This document shows positions 52,503 to 63,100 of a DNA stretch of 64,000 nt, in pieces. The notes beneath the pieces are model-generated. The model had not been told where the DNA came from and did not search any database. It saw only the letters and a program-made list of their open reading frames with translations. A program made the translations under genes and the position numbers. Within the stretch, counting starts at the first letter, position 1. Every line of letters starts with the position of its first letter. Source of the DNA: an uncultured Eggerthellaceae bacterium (GTDB lineage Bacteria; Actinomycetota; Coriobacteriia; Coriobacteriales; Eggerthellaceae); the NCBI GenBank assembly GCA_958454405.1, contig CAUEBO010000001.1, positions 62,001 through 126,000 on the forward strand. The letters are read 5' to 3'.

Positions 52503-53543
52503 ATGAGCATGAACATGTTGAAACTGGGTCGCGTCGCCTGCACGGCGGGATTGGCGGTGGCGTGCGCGGCTGGGTTGACGGGTTGCGGCTCGTCGGGCGC
52601 CTCGGGCAACGCCGCAACGGTGAACGGCACCGCCATCGGCGAGGATACCGTCACCGCCTACGTCGAGAACTTCCGGGCGTCTTCAAGCCTTCAGGACGAG
52701 GCCGCTTGGGCCCAGTGGCTCGTCGACAACGACCGCACGCCCCAATCGGTGCGCGAAGAGGTTGTCGACTACTACGTTGACCAGGAGCTTCTGCGCCAGG
52801 CGGCCGCAGAGCGCGGCGTGGCGGTGGACGATGCCGCGGTGGACGCGGCCGTGCAGAACATCAAAGACGGCTACGGTTCCGACGAGGCCTGGCAGGAAGC
52901 GCTGCAGAAGGCGGGCACCACGGAGGAAGCCTACCGCCAGCAGACCGAGCTCTCGCTGCTGGAAACCGCGCTGAGGGACTCCTTCAACGCCGACGCCGAC
53001 GCCGATCAGGCCGCCGTCTCCGACGAGGACCTGCTGGAGCGCGCCTCCTCGTACAACGGGGCGAAGCGCTTCTCGCTCATCGTGATCGCGCCTGACGGCG
53101 AAAACGATGCGCAGACCGTGCTGAACAGCATCAACAACGGGCTGGATTTCGCCGAGGCGGCTGCGCAGTACTCGGCGGACGAGAGCGCCCAGAACGGCGG
53201 GGACAAGGGGTGGGACGTTTTGTCCGCCCCCGATGAGGAGTGCGCCGCTGCGCTCGAAGGGCTTGAAGAAGGCCAGGTGAGCGAGCTGATAGAAACCGAG
53301 AACGGGGTGTGCATCGTCAAGTGCACCGAGGTGTTCTCCGTTCCCGAAGACGGCTTGACCGCAACCGACCAGGTGCCCGAGGCGCTGCTGGACGCCGCGC
53401 GCTCCCAGCTTGCCAGCCCGGATCAGTCGAACGGCTACAACGATTGGTACGCCGACTTCAAGGGCAAGGCCGAGATCGTGGTGAACGACATGCCCGAGCA
53501 GGTCTCGTACAACGTCGACCTGTCGCAGTACCAGTCGGAATAG
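52503..53543 (+). CDS. PpiC-like foldase lipoprotein with degenerate active site
   Basis: A 346-residue protein, paralogous to 4398-5729 across the SurA-like region (GDxAAxVNG start, RTPQSVREEVVDYYVDQEL) and the parvulin-like region. The lipobox is LTGC (about residues 25-28). The position of the conserved parvulin His is changed: SSHILF in the upstream paralogue is FSLIVI here. GGDKGWD and VCIVKC are retained, so it is more likely a chaperone than an active isomerase. It has no Asp/Gly/Thr tail and ends in the same kind of sequence as the paralogue just before its tail (NVDLSQYQSE versus YVDMSKYQTD). Placed between surface-protein genes, it is a good candidate for a dedicated folding helper for the giant beta-helix proteins. 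Confidence 0.85.
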   Translation: MSMNMLKLGRVACTAGLAVACAAGLTGCGSSGASGNAATVNGTAIGEDTVTAYVENFRASSSLQDEAAWAQWLVDNDRTPQSVREEVVDYYVDQELLRQAAAERGVAVDDAAVDAAVQNIKDGYGSDEAWQEALQKAGTTEEAYRQQTELSLLETALRDSFNADADADQAAVSDEDLLERASSYNGAKRFSLIVIAPDGENDAQTVLNSINNGLDFAEAAAQYSADESAQNGGDKGWDVLSAPDEECAAALEGLEEGQVSELIETENGVCIVKCTEVFSVPEDGLTATDQVPEALLDAARSQLASPDQSNGYNDWYADFKGKAEIVVNDMPEQVSYNVDLSQYQSE

Positions 53544-53563
53544 GATCGAAAGGGACGATCGTC

Positions 53564-53935
53564 ATGGTGAGGGTGAGCAACAAGGTGATCGAACAGCGCA
53601 GGGTGCGTTTGCTGGGCGCTCTTCTCAAGCACGCGGAGGAGGGCGGCGACGCGCTGGAGCTGTCGAACCGGCAACTGGCTTGCGAGCTGCAAATATCCGC
53701 TGGCGCGGCGCGCGGCCTCCTGAAAGGGGTGCGCGCCGAGGGCCTGGTTGCCGTCCAGCCGCGCTTCCTGTCAAACGGGGGCCAGGCGGAGAACGCCTAC
53801 CGCATAACCGCGAAGGGCGTCGAGTTCCTGCGCCGCGCCGCCCAAGGCTCCGCCAAGGCCGACATCGCCGTGCCCGAGCTTCGCGCCGCCTCGGCGCGGC
53901 TGGGCGAGCAGGAGCAGCAGCCGTGCCGAGGGTGA
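53564..53935 (+). CDS. Small winged-helix DNA-binding protein 1
   Basis: A 123-residue protein. Residues about 10-90 look like a winged helix: a helix (RRVRLLGALLKHAEEG), then LSNRQLACELQIS as helix-turn-helix, then GLLKGVRAEGLV as recognition helix, then a wing ending QAENAYRITAKGVEFL. This resembles MarR/ArsR-type or replication-initiator winged helices, but no specific family is certain. It is paralogous to the next gene. ATG 53,564 follows the lipoprotein stop by 20 bases, with AAAGGGACGA before it. Being co-transcribed with surface genes and an EAL protein, it is a candidate local regulator. Confidence 0.7.
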   Translation: MVRVSNKVIEQRRVRLLGALLKHAEEGGDALELSNRQLACELQISAGAARGLLKGVRAEGLVAVQPRFLSNGGQAENAYRITAKGVEFLRRAAQGSAKADIAVPELRAASARLGEQEQQPCRG

Positions 53936-54258
53936 AAGCGGCGGTGTCGCATGATCACGAGCTTTCGGTGCTCGCGTTCCTGCGCGATCGCATGGAAAGC
54001 CCGGAAGGGGTGGTTTCGTCCATCGGGAACGTCGCGCGCGAGACGGGCTTGACCGTCCATCAAGCGCGCGCGGCCCTGCGGCGCCTGGGGAAGAACGGCC
54101 TGGTCGAAACCATCCACCGAAGCTTTCCCAACGGCGCATCGGCCGAGAACGCCTACCGTCCCACGCAAGCCGGCCTTGACGAGCTGGCCGGCGCCGCGTG
54201 CGCGCCGCCTTGCACCCCATTGGCCGAACAGGGCCGGCGCGACGAGCGGGCGGTGTGA
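53923..54258 (+). CDS. Small winged-helix DNA-binding protein 2
   Basis: A 111-residue protein sharing with the previous gene the pattern helix-turn-helix (SSIGNVARETGLTVHQ), ALRRLGKNGLVE and a wing ending SAENAYRPTQAGLDEL. The preferred start is GTG 53,923 (GGAG eight bases upstream), overlapping the previous gene by 13 bases; GTG 53,932 is the alternative and would overlap by four. There is no ATG in frame. Its stop overlaps the next start by one base (TGATG). The tandem pair could act as a heterodimer. Confidence 0.65.
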   Translation: MPRVKAAVSHDHELSVLAFLRDRMESPEGVVSSIGNVARETGLTVHQARAALRRLGKNGLVETIHRSFPNGASAENAYRPTQAGLDELAGAACAPPCTPLAEQGRRDERAV

Positions 54259-55703
54259 TGGACGGACAGGAAAAGGGGCCCCGCGCGCAGACGGGCTTTC
54301 GGTCTCCCACGTGCCGGCTGGGCCTTGCCGGGCTGGCGCTTGGGGCGGGCGTGGCGCTGCACGGCAGAAGGAGCGCCGCGCGCGAGGCGTCCCGGCTCGC
54401 CGGCACCGATCCGCTCACCGGCGGATGGAACTTGCGCCGCTTTCAAACGGAGGTCGAGAAAACGCTGGAGAAGGCGCAGGGCGGCGACGTCGCCGTGATG
54501 GTGGTCGACATCAGCCGGTTCAAGAACTTCAACGACGCCTTCGGCTACGCTGAGGGAGACCGCCTGATCCTGGAGCTCGACCAGCTGTCGAAAAGCTACG
54601 AGGGGGAAGGCGAGTTCCACGCGCATATCGGGGCCGACCAGTTCGTGGCGCTGCTGCGCTGGAGGGGGTTGGAGGACTTCGCCGCCCGCTTCGCCCGGCT
54701 CGACACCGACGTGAACGGCCTTGAGATGCTGAAATCGCGCAACTGCCGGATACTCTGCTACGGCGGCGTGGCTGTGTTCGACGGCCCAAGCGGATGCGGG
54801 CGGCATTCGGCCATCGAGCTCATCGACCGCGCCCGCTACGCCCGCGAGTGCGTGCGGGAATCTCCCAGAAGCACGTTCGCCCTGTACGCCCAGTCGATAA
54901 AGGACAGCGACATCGCGCGGCGCGCCTTGCAGGGAGCCGCCGTCAACGCGCTTGCGAACGGCGAGTTCGTCCCCTATTACCAGCCGAAGGTGGCGCTTGG
55001 CACGGGGGAGATCGTCGGGTTCGAGGCGCTTGCGCGATGGCAGGTGTCGGAGGGGGAGGTGATCGGCCCGGCGGGGTTCGTGGAACCGCTCGAAAGCAAC
55101 GGGTTCATGCCCGAGGTGGACTTCTGCATACTCCGGCAGGCCTGCGCCTTCCTGCGGGACCGCATCGCCGCGGGGCTGCCCGTGGTTCCCATGGCGTGCA
55201 ACTTCTCGCGGCTCAACCTGCTTGACGACGCTTTCGTGTCGACGCTGCTCAGCACGGTGCTGGAGTACGGCGTTCCCTGCGAGCTGTTGGAGCTCGAGCT
55301 GACCGAGAGCATCGCCATGGAGGACCTCCTTCGCGTGGCCGCCGTGGCCGAAGGCTTCAAGAAAAACGGGTTCTCTCTGGCCATCGACGACTTCGGCAGC
55401 GGCTACTCGTCGCTGGGGATGCTGCAGGCGCTTCCGGTGGACGTGCTCAAGATAGACCGGAGCCTGCTGGTGAGCAGCCAGGGAGATTCCCGGAGCAGGA
55501 TCATCCTCGAAAGCGTGGTGACCATGGCCGACCGGCTGGGCGTGAGCGTGGTGGTGGAAGGGGTGGAAACGCTCGAACAGGCCGCCCTGCTCCAAGCGCT
55601 CGATCCGCGCATCGTCGTGCAAGGGTACCTGTGCTCGCCTGCCGTTCCCCGCGCGGAGGCGGCGGCGCTGCTCGACGGGGGAAGGCTGTTCTCCCTGCTG
55701 TGA
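54258..55703 (+). CDS. GGDEF-EAL protein, probable cyclic-di-GMP phosphodiesterase
   Basis: A 481-residue protein. A short hydrophobic segment at about 19-34 may anchor it. The GGDEF domain (about 48-195) has DPLTGGWNLRRF and the MVVDISRFKNFNDAFGYAEGD block, but its active site is GADQF (about 125) instead of GGDEF, so cyclase activity is unlikely, although GTP or c-di-GMP binding is possible. The EAL domain (about 210-475) keeps FEALARW, CNFSR, LELTES, IDDFGSGYSSL, LKIDRSLL, VVEGVETLEQ and VQGYLCSP, so the metal-binding and catalytic residues look intact. Expected reaction: c-di-GMP to pGpG. Its ATG overlaps the stop of the winged-helix gene. GC-rich inverted repeats after 55,703 may end the transcript. 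Confidence 0.9.
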   Translation: MDGQEKGPRAQTGFRSPTCRLGLAGLALGAGVALHGRRSAAREASRLAGTDPLTGGWNLRRFQTEVEKTLEKAQGGDVAVMVVDISRFKNFNDAFGYAEGDRLILELDQLSKSYEGEGEFHAHIGADQFVALLRWRGLEDFAARFARLDTDVNGLEMLKSRNCRILCYGGVAVFDGPSGCGRHSAIELIDRARYARECVRESPRSTFALYAQSIKDSDIARRALQGAAVNALANGEFVPYYQPKVALGTGEIVGFEALARWQVSEGEVIGPAGFVEPLESNGFMPEVDFCILRQACAFLRDRIAAGLPVVPMACNFSRLNLLDDAFVSTLLSTVLEYGVPCELLELELTESIAMEDLLRVAAVAEGFKKNGFSLAIDDFGSGYSSLGMLQALPVDVLKIDRSLLVSSQGDSRSRIILESVVTMADRLGVSVVVEGVETLEQAALLQALDPRIVVQGYLCSPAVPRAEAAALLDGGRLFSLL

Positions 55704-55808
55704 CGGCGGCCCGGACTGCGGCCCGGCCGCCGGCCCGGGCGGGCCGCATCCGGCGCGGCCGCCGGCTTCGCCGTGTCAGCGAAATCATCGTTCCAGGTGG
55801 AAAACCAA

Positions 55809-55844
55809 TTTGACGGCAAGCGCCCTCCGGCGTGCTACCATCTG
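55809..55844 (+). promoter_or_regulatory. Candidate promoter/shared motif upstream of second LytTR regulator
   Basis: TTGACG (55,809-55,814) precedes GTGCTACCATCTGC (55,831-55,844), the 14-base motif also found at 8406-8419. If the -10 is GCTACC the spacer is 18 bases. Confidence 0.4.
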
Positions 55845-55919
55845 CTACTCGAATACGCTCGCGCGCCGTTGGCTGCGCGCGGCAAGCGGCGACGAAGCGG
55901 CGGCTGGAAAGGGGATCGC

Positions 55920-56777
55920 ATGGAGGTCGATCATGCGGGCGCAGGAGAGGTCCTGAACGGGGGTTGGCCTTCGGATCATGCGATGGTGGGCATGTCCCGC
56001 AAGGTGCTGGTCGACCATTACCTGAAGCGCGACATCGAGGCCATGATGGGCCCGATGGCCGAAGACATGACCTGGATCGGCCCGCTGGCCTGCCAGCACG
56101 CCCGCAGCGCGGCCGACATGCGCGCCCTGGTGGAGCCCGAGTACGCCAATCCGGTCGAGCTGGTGGACGAGCACTGGGGCATCCGCGTGGTGGGCAGCGC
56201 CCGCATCGTCATTGCCACCTACGGCGCCGTCGTTTTGGACTCGCCCGCTTCCGACGTGGTGTTTCGCCAATCGGCCACGTTCGTCTGGGGCCTAGCCCCC
56301 GAAGGCCCGCGCATCGTTCACCTGCACCTTTCGAACGCCTACGACGTGCCGCCTCGGCTCGATCGCACATCGGAGCCCGGCGAGGACCCGGTGGGCTACG
56401 CGGTGGCCTCCGTAACCGCGCCGAAGGAAGAGGAGAAGCGTTCGAACATACGCTTCGACGAGCCCGCAGGCCGTTCGCGCTTCATCCCGGAAGACCGCGT
56501 GATCTGCCTGGACGCCGCCGAAGAGGGATGCATCGTGGTGCAGGACGGCGAAAGCTTCGCTGAGCGGGAGAGGCTTGCGGCCATGGAGCGGAAGCTGCCG
56601 GCATGCTTCGTGCGCACGCACCGATCGTGCATCGTGAACGCCCGCCGCGTCGAGGCGGTGTGGCGGTACCAGGTTCGGTTCGACGACGGGCGAACCCGTC
56701 CCATCGCGGAGCGCCGCTACCTTGACGTCGTCGAAGCCATCAGCAAGGTGGCCGGCCACAGCATCGAGCGCCGCTGA
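55920..56777 (+). CDS. NTF2/SnoaL-like plus LytTR DNA-binding regulator (paralogue of 8479)
   Basis: A 285-residue protein colinear with 8479-9351. The NTF2-like part (about 20-145) has TWIGPLACQHARSAADM and IVHLHLSNAYDVPPRLD. The LytTR part (about 170-280) has EDRVICLDAAEEGC, SFAERERLA, HRSCIVNARRVEAV and RPIAERRYLDVVEA. Conservation is highest in the putative ligand cup and the DNA-contact region. ATG 55,920 has GAAAGGGG before it. The frame is open further upstream to 55,773 without protein-like sequence. It lies 383 bases before giant gene 2, as its paralogue lies before giant gene 1, suggesting each controls its own giant gene. Confidence 0.82.
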   Translation: MEVDHAGAGEVLNGGWPSDHAMVGMSRKVLVDHYLKRDIEAMMGPMAEDMTWIGPLACQHARSAADMRALVEPEYANPVELVDEHWGIRVVGSARIVIATYGAVVLDSPASDVVFRQSATFVWGLAPEGPRIVHLHLSNAYDVPPRLDRTSEPGEDPVGYAVASVTAPKEEEKRSNIRFDEPAGRSRFIPEDRVICLDAAEEGCIVVQDGESFAERERLAAMERKLPACFVRTHRSCIVNARRVEAVWRYQVRFDDGRTRPIAERRYLDVVEAISKVAGHSIERR

Positions 56778-56926
56778 GGCGCGTCCTTCGGCATAATCCC
56801 AGGAAAACGGTGTGGAATTATAGCGCACCCCTGCGTCCTGAAAAACGCCTCTCGACCGGCCGCCGGCCGGAACGACCCCCTGGTTTAATTGCATTCGGCG
56901 GGCGATCCCCCGCATTGGCGGCGCGA

Positions 56927-56953
56927 GTTGCGTTTCGGGGGTTGAAACGCAAC
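56927..56953. other. Perfect 10 bp hairpin in the leader region of giant gene 2
   Basis: GTTGCGTTTC (56,927-56,936) and GAAACGCAAC (56,944-56,953) flank a GGGGGTT loop. It lies in the 383-base gene-free gap 56,778-57,160, about 210 bases before the start codon. I tested this stretch by eye against the c-di-GMP-I riboswitch consensus and did not find a match. The rest of the gap is GC-rich, ending in GCAAGGGGCGAGGGAC, the ribosome site shared with giant gene 1. Confidence 0.5.
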
Positions 56954-57160
56954 TTGGCGGATACCATCATGGGGGGCAACGAAAATTTGAAGCGCCGGCG
57001 CGACGGCGGGATCGAACGGGAGACGGGCCCATCCGCCTCCCGTCCGCGCCTTCGGGCCGAAGCGCTTGGAAGCGTTCGGCGGAGGGCCCGCTGGGCGCCG
57101 GCAGGCGAGAGGAACGGGCCGGGGAGCCGGCCGAAACGGCAAGTGCAAGGGGCGAGGGAC

Positions 57161-60100
57161 ATGCGGAGAACGCGCGAAGAGAACAACGGGTCCAAGACGG
57201 CCGCAGCCGCGGGCGCGCCCGGCGCGCGCCCGGCGCCGAGGTGCGGGACCGTCCGCGCGGGCCTGCCCCGCAAGGCCCTGTCCGTCGTGCTGGCCGCCCT
57301 TCTGGTGGCCACCATGAACCCCTTGGCGAACGACGCCGCCGCCCTGGCCCAGGCCGCCGACGGCGCGCGCGAGGCGCTGGGCGCGCCCGCTTCGGGCGGC
57401 GCGGCCCAGGAGTCCGCGGACGGCGCGGCCGCCCCGGGCGAGGGACCGGGGGGGGGCTGCCTTCAACTGACGTAGCCGGCTCCGCCGGCTCCGGGGAGGG
57501 CGCAGGCGACGCGGCCCAGGAGCCCTCGGACGGCGAAGGCGCAGGCGGGGACGAGCCGCCTGCGGCCGACATCGTGTCGAAGACCGTGCCCGTCGAGCCC
57601 GTCGACGGCGGCGGGGAAAACGCGGATGCCGGATCGGACCAGGCCGCGCGCTCCTACGGCACGTGGGCCGAGGTGGCCGCCGCCGTGGAGGCGGGCGAGC
57701 TGGCGGGCGAGGGCTTCAGGCCCGCGGGCTCCGGCACGCAGAGCGACCCCTACGCCATATCCACTCCCGAGGCCTTCGCCTGGTGGGCGGCCTACAAGGC
57801 CGCAGACGCCGGCACCTTCGCCCGCCTGGACGCCGACGTCGACCTGACAACCGACAAGCACGCCGCCCGCGAGTCGGCCGGCAACGGCTCGGGCGAGGGC
57901 AGTGCCGAAGCGACCGAAGGCTCCGACGAGCCCGACCCGGGCGCCGCCTCCCCTGTCATCCTGAGCGAAGGCGGCGAAGCCGCCGCAGTCGAAGGATCCC
58001 CCGCGGCGCCAGCCGGAACCCTCTGGACCCCCATCCCCGTCCTGGCCTCCGAACTCGACGGCAACGGCCACGCCGTCCTCTTCCGCACCGAGGGCGCGGG
58101 CCTGGCCGACGCCATCGCCGAAACGGGAGCGGTGCGCTGGCTCTCGCTCGGGCGCACGCAAAAGCAGCTGGACGAGGCCGCCGCCCAGGGCGGGGAGGCC
58201 GCCGCGCTCGCCGCAACGTCCGTCATCACCGAGGGCCCGCGCGCCGGCTCCGTCGCCGGCACCAACAAGGGAACCATCGAGGGCGTGGTCAACCGCATGC
58301 CCGTCTCCTGGGAGGCCGGCGACGCCCCGGCCGCCTCCGTCCTCGCCGGAGGCATCGCCGGCGAAAACGACGGCCGCATCCGCGACTGCGCGAACCTGGG
58401 CGCCGTCGTGAACGCCAACGCCTCCGCCGACTCCGCCGCCGCCGGCATCGCCGCCGCGGGCATCGGCACCGTCGAAACATCCTACAACGCCGCCAGCATC
58501 CGCGCCGCGGTCAACGGCGCCTACCTCATGACCACCCTCACGTCCGACGCCCCCTACGAGGACCTCGTGCGCGCCAGCTTCTACCTGGCTCCCGGCAACG
58601 CCGCAACCTACGAGGGCGTCTCGGCCGTGGGCGCCTCCCGCCCCGGCGCGCTCTCGCCCGACGAGCTGGCCGACGCCGCCGACCTTCTCAACGACGGCCG
58701 CGAGGGCGAAGCCGCCGCATGGCGCAGCGCCGCCGACGTCGGCGGCGCCGCAGCCGACGGCGCCACGGGCGGCTACCCCGCCCCGGCGAAGCCGAGTGCA
58801 GCCGCGGCGCCTCCCGTCGCCAACACCCTCGCCACAACCTACGCAAGCTGGGCGGAGGTGGGGGCCGCGGTCGATGCGGGGACGCTCGTCCAGAACGGCG
58901 CGTATGTCGACAAGCCCACGACCAACGCGAGCGGCGTCTACCAGATCGAGACGCCCGAAGACCTCGCCTGGTTCGCCTACAAGGTGAACAACAGCGCTGA
59001 TGTAAACGTGAACATGTCAGCAACCGTCACGAAGAAGGGCAAGCTCGACATGGCAGGCGTCGACTGGGGTGCCAGGCCCGAGGTGCCCTTGCTGTGGGTT
59101 CCAATAGGCAGCGCATCGAAGTTAACCACAATAACCCATGCATTTTCGGGAACCTTCGACGGCGGCGCCGAAGGAAACACGATCAGCCGCCTGCGGGTCG
59201 AGTCCGCCGAACAGTTCGGCACCGGGTTCATCGGGGTCGCCAGCGGCGCGACCATTAAAAACGTCCATATGGATGAGAACTGCAAGGTTTCAAACGTGCA
59301 CGCCTCAGGCGGCGGAACAGGCGGCGTGCTTGGCATGATGGATGCTAACGCCGGCTCCACGGTGGAGAACTGCTCGTTCGCGGGCGAGGTTTCCTCGCTC
59401 AAGGGGGTGACGGGTGGCATCGTCGGCTATGCCGTTGGCAAGGGGACCTCGACGCAACGGTCCCTCATCAAGAATTGCACCAACGCGGGTACCGTCACGA
59501 CGGGCAGCGGCAGTGCTGCCGGCATCGCTGCCAGCTTCTCCTATGGCAAGGTGGAAGGTTGCATCAACTCAGGCATGGTAAGTGTATTGCCAGATGCCAC
59601 TGCCTCTACGGCTGCAGCTGGCATCACAGCCGGCTCTGGCACGAATGTGGAAATCTCCAACTGCGCAAATAAAGGCGCGATAACGGGCAATGGGAATACG
59701 GCCGGAATAGCAATGGCTGCAGCGAACGGTGCGCAGGTCTTCCAATGCACAAATGAAGGCGCGGTAACGAGCAATGCGACTGCGGGCGGAATAGCAGCGA
59801 ATGCAACGGGTACTGCGCAGGTCTTCCAGTGCGCGAATTCCGGCGCAGTGACAGCTGGGTCTATCGCGGCCGGCGTTGTGGGAAACTGCAGGGATGCTAC
59901 TGTGACGGTGACCCAGTGCTCGAACTCGGGATCCATCGAAGGCGCGACGTGTGTGGGAGGCGTTGTTGGTGCTCCGACCGGCGGTCCGACCATCTCCCAC
60001 AGCTACAACGTCGGCCCCGTCAAGGGAACCGGGCAATATCCCGTCGGCGGAGTTGTCGGCCCGACAACTTCGACTGCGGGGACGACGCAGGTTGCTTCCT

Positions 60101-63100
60101 GCTACAACGCGGGCACGGTTGAGTTTGCTGGCCAGTGGGCGTACGCCATCGCCGCGCCGTACTACAACACAAGCGACGACTCCATAGACGAGTCGTACAA
60201 GACGGCGTACCGTTGCCTCTACGCCTCCGACATTGAGCCTGTCGGCCCGTCTGGCAGCGCCGACTTCTCCGATGCTTACGAGAAAGAAAACCTCGAAATC
60301 TGGGGCAAGCCCGCCGAGGCCTTGAAGCTCTATCCGGCCGTAAGTCTTCTCAACGGCGATGAGAACATATGGGCGCTCGACTCCGTCAATGATCCGAAGA
60401 ACAACGGCTACCCGGTGATTGCGCCGGGTACGCAGCAATACGGCTCGTGGTCTGATGTTGCGACGGACATCTTAAACGGAAAGATAAGCAACCCTGACTT
60501 CAGCTTCTGGCCGACGGGCACGGGCACGAAAGAGGACCCCTATATCATCAAGAATGCCGAGGGCTTGGCCCTGTTCGCCGAGGCGTGCCGCAGCAACACG
60601 GGAAACATCGGCGGCGGTGAACCGGCGTGCTCGTCTTACGTGGAAATCGATCCGAGCCTCGAGCGCCTCGACCTGTTCGGCAGCGCCTACTCGGGAAGAG
60701 CGGAGCAGACGGACGCCAACGGGGTGACAACCAACATCGCCGATGCCCTGCTGTGGACGCCCATCTGCGAATACGTGTCCTCAAGCTTTCCTGACTTCTC
60801 CGGCTCCTTCAACGGCAACAATGTCGAGATTGTGGGCTTGAACGCGGGCTCCTCCAACGCTAGTGACACGCTCACGTGCGTGGGGTTCATCGGCAGAGCC
60901 AGCGGCGCGACGATCACCAATGTCAACATCGGCGCAGGTGGCAGGGTGACCGGGAACCAGACGGTGGGCGGCGTGGTGGGTTTGACCCGGTCTCCCACCA
61001 CGATCAGCCATTGCTCGAATGCGGCGACGGTGCGCGCATATCGCCTAGGGGCCGGCGGCATCGCCGGCCAGATGTCAAAAGGCGACGTCATTGAATCGTG
61101 CACGAACTCGGGCGAGGTGTACGCTGCGACCGGCAATGCGGCGGGCATTGTCTACAAGGTGACTGAGGTCACGGTTCGCGATTGCTCGAATGAAGCGAAC
61201 GTGACCGCAGTATCTGGCACAAGTTCAAGACTGGCTGCCGGCATCGTCTCTCAGGCCTCGACCAACTCGTTGATTGAGGGATGCTTCAACTCCGGAGACG
61301 TGCGGGGGTGCGGCATTGGCGCCGGCATCGTGGCCCAGTTGGTAGCGTCGACGGTGCGCAAGTGCGGCAACACTGGCACCATCGGGGTCGATATCGACGG
61401 CTCCTTGACGAGCAACTCGATGCTGTGCGGCGGCATCGTCGGCACGGGCACGATAGTGTCGGGGCAATCGGTCGAGGGCGGGTATTCGGCTCTGGTGGAG
61501 AACTGCTATAACACCGGTGAAGTGCGAGCGGAAAGCAATGCGAGCACGGTGCAGGCTGCCGGCATCGTCGGCCAAGCGGCTACGAGGGCTGTGACAGGTG
61601 TCACCTTCCCCATCAAAAACTGCTACAACGCAGGCGCGGTGAAGGTGTCGGGAAGTGCGAAGGCCGCTGCCATCGTTGGACCCGCAGACGGCGGCAGCTA
61701 CTACGATACCAGCACCGGCGCTCCCATCTGCCCCCTCACCAACTGCTACTACGCAACCGACACTGCCGGTTCCGCCTCAAGCTACGGCGATGTTGCCGCG
61801 GGCGACCTTGGCGAACTGACCGGCAAGACCGAGCGTGAGATGAAGGCTCGCGCCTTCGTCTACCTGCTCAACGGCAACGAGAACTACGCCGGCGACGACA
61901 AAGGCACCACCGAAACCGTATGGACCACCGACGACGCGGACGTCAACAAGGGCTTCCCGCTCATCGGCACCCTGTATGAGGAAAAGAAACTGACCTCTTG
62001 GGCCGAGGTGGGCGAAGCTGTGGAGAGCGGCAAGCTTGGGGGCGACAACTTCATCCCCGCCGGCGACGGCACTGCGGGCAATCCCTACCAGATATCCACG
62101 CCCGAGGCGCTGGCGTGGTTCGCCTACATGGTGAACACGAATCGCGACTACGGAACCAAGAGCGTCAAGCTGATGAACGATATCAGCCTGGACGGCACGG
62201 CGTATACCGGGGCCGACAAGACCCTCGCCAACGCTCTGCTGTGGACTCCCATCGGCAAGGACGTTACGAACTGGTTCGGCGGGGCTGCGGACGGCAGCTA
62301 CAAAAACGTCGTGTTTGACGGCAACGGCAAAACCGTGGACTACATGCGCGTCAACGGCAGCAGCTACGTGGGGCTTCTCGGCTGCACGCACAACTGCACG
62401 TTACAGGGCGTCACCATCGGCGCGAACAGTTCCGTGACCGCGACGGGCTCTTTCGCTGGCGGCGTGGCTGGCGGACTCGAAGCTTGGGGCGCGGGAAACA
62501 ACATGCTGGTTCAGAACTGCATCAACTATGCTCCCGTCAAAGCCAACGCCAAGGCCGGCGGCATTATTGGCGACCTGCCCTGCAACCCATCTGAAACTTA
62601 TGCGCTTGTGCGCTGCGGAAACTACGGCACCATCCAATCGGCGTACAAGCAGACAGCCTGCTCGGGCGGCGTGGTGGGACAGGCCGGCAACAACGGTATC
62701 GCCTACTGCTTCAACCGCGGCAACCTCACGTTGGGCACCGACACCCAGTATAGCGGCGGCATCTCAGCACAGGGCGGTAAGGTGTACTACAGCTACAACG
62801 CCGGCACGATGAACCAAGGCGCCGGAATCAGCGGCACCGCAAATGGCGCCAGCGTTGATACCGCTACCTGTCTGCGGGTATCCGGCTTGGGTGGGTCTAA
62901 CCAAGGCATCGCCGTCACCGCCGACCAGTTGAAATCCTGGGCTGCGGCCTATGCGCTCAACGGTAAAAAGTTGGGCTCGGGAACGACATGGACAGCCGAC
63001 GGCACGGACTATCCGACGTTTGGGGAACTGGGCGATGCCCCCGATTGGAGTGCGGTGGGTCTGGGCGTAGACGCCGGCCTCATTACCGGCACCGGCTTCA

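Noticed and set aside
56927..57160. A c-di-GMP riboswitch ahead of giant gene 2
   Set aside because: The hairpin and GAAACGCAA resemble pieces of the class I aptamer, but the conserved CAAACC, GGGACGCAAAG and tetraloop-receptor elements could not be located in order.
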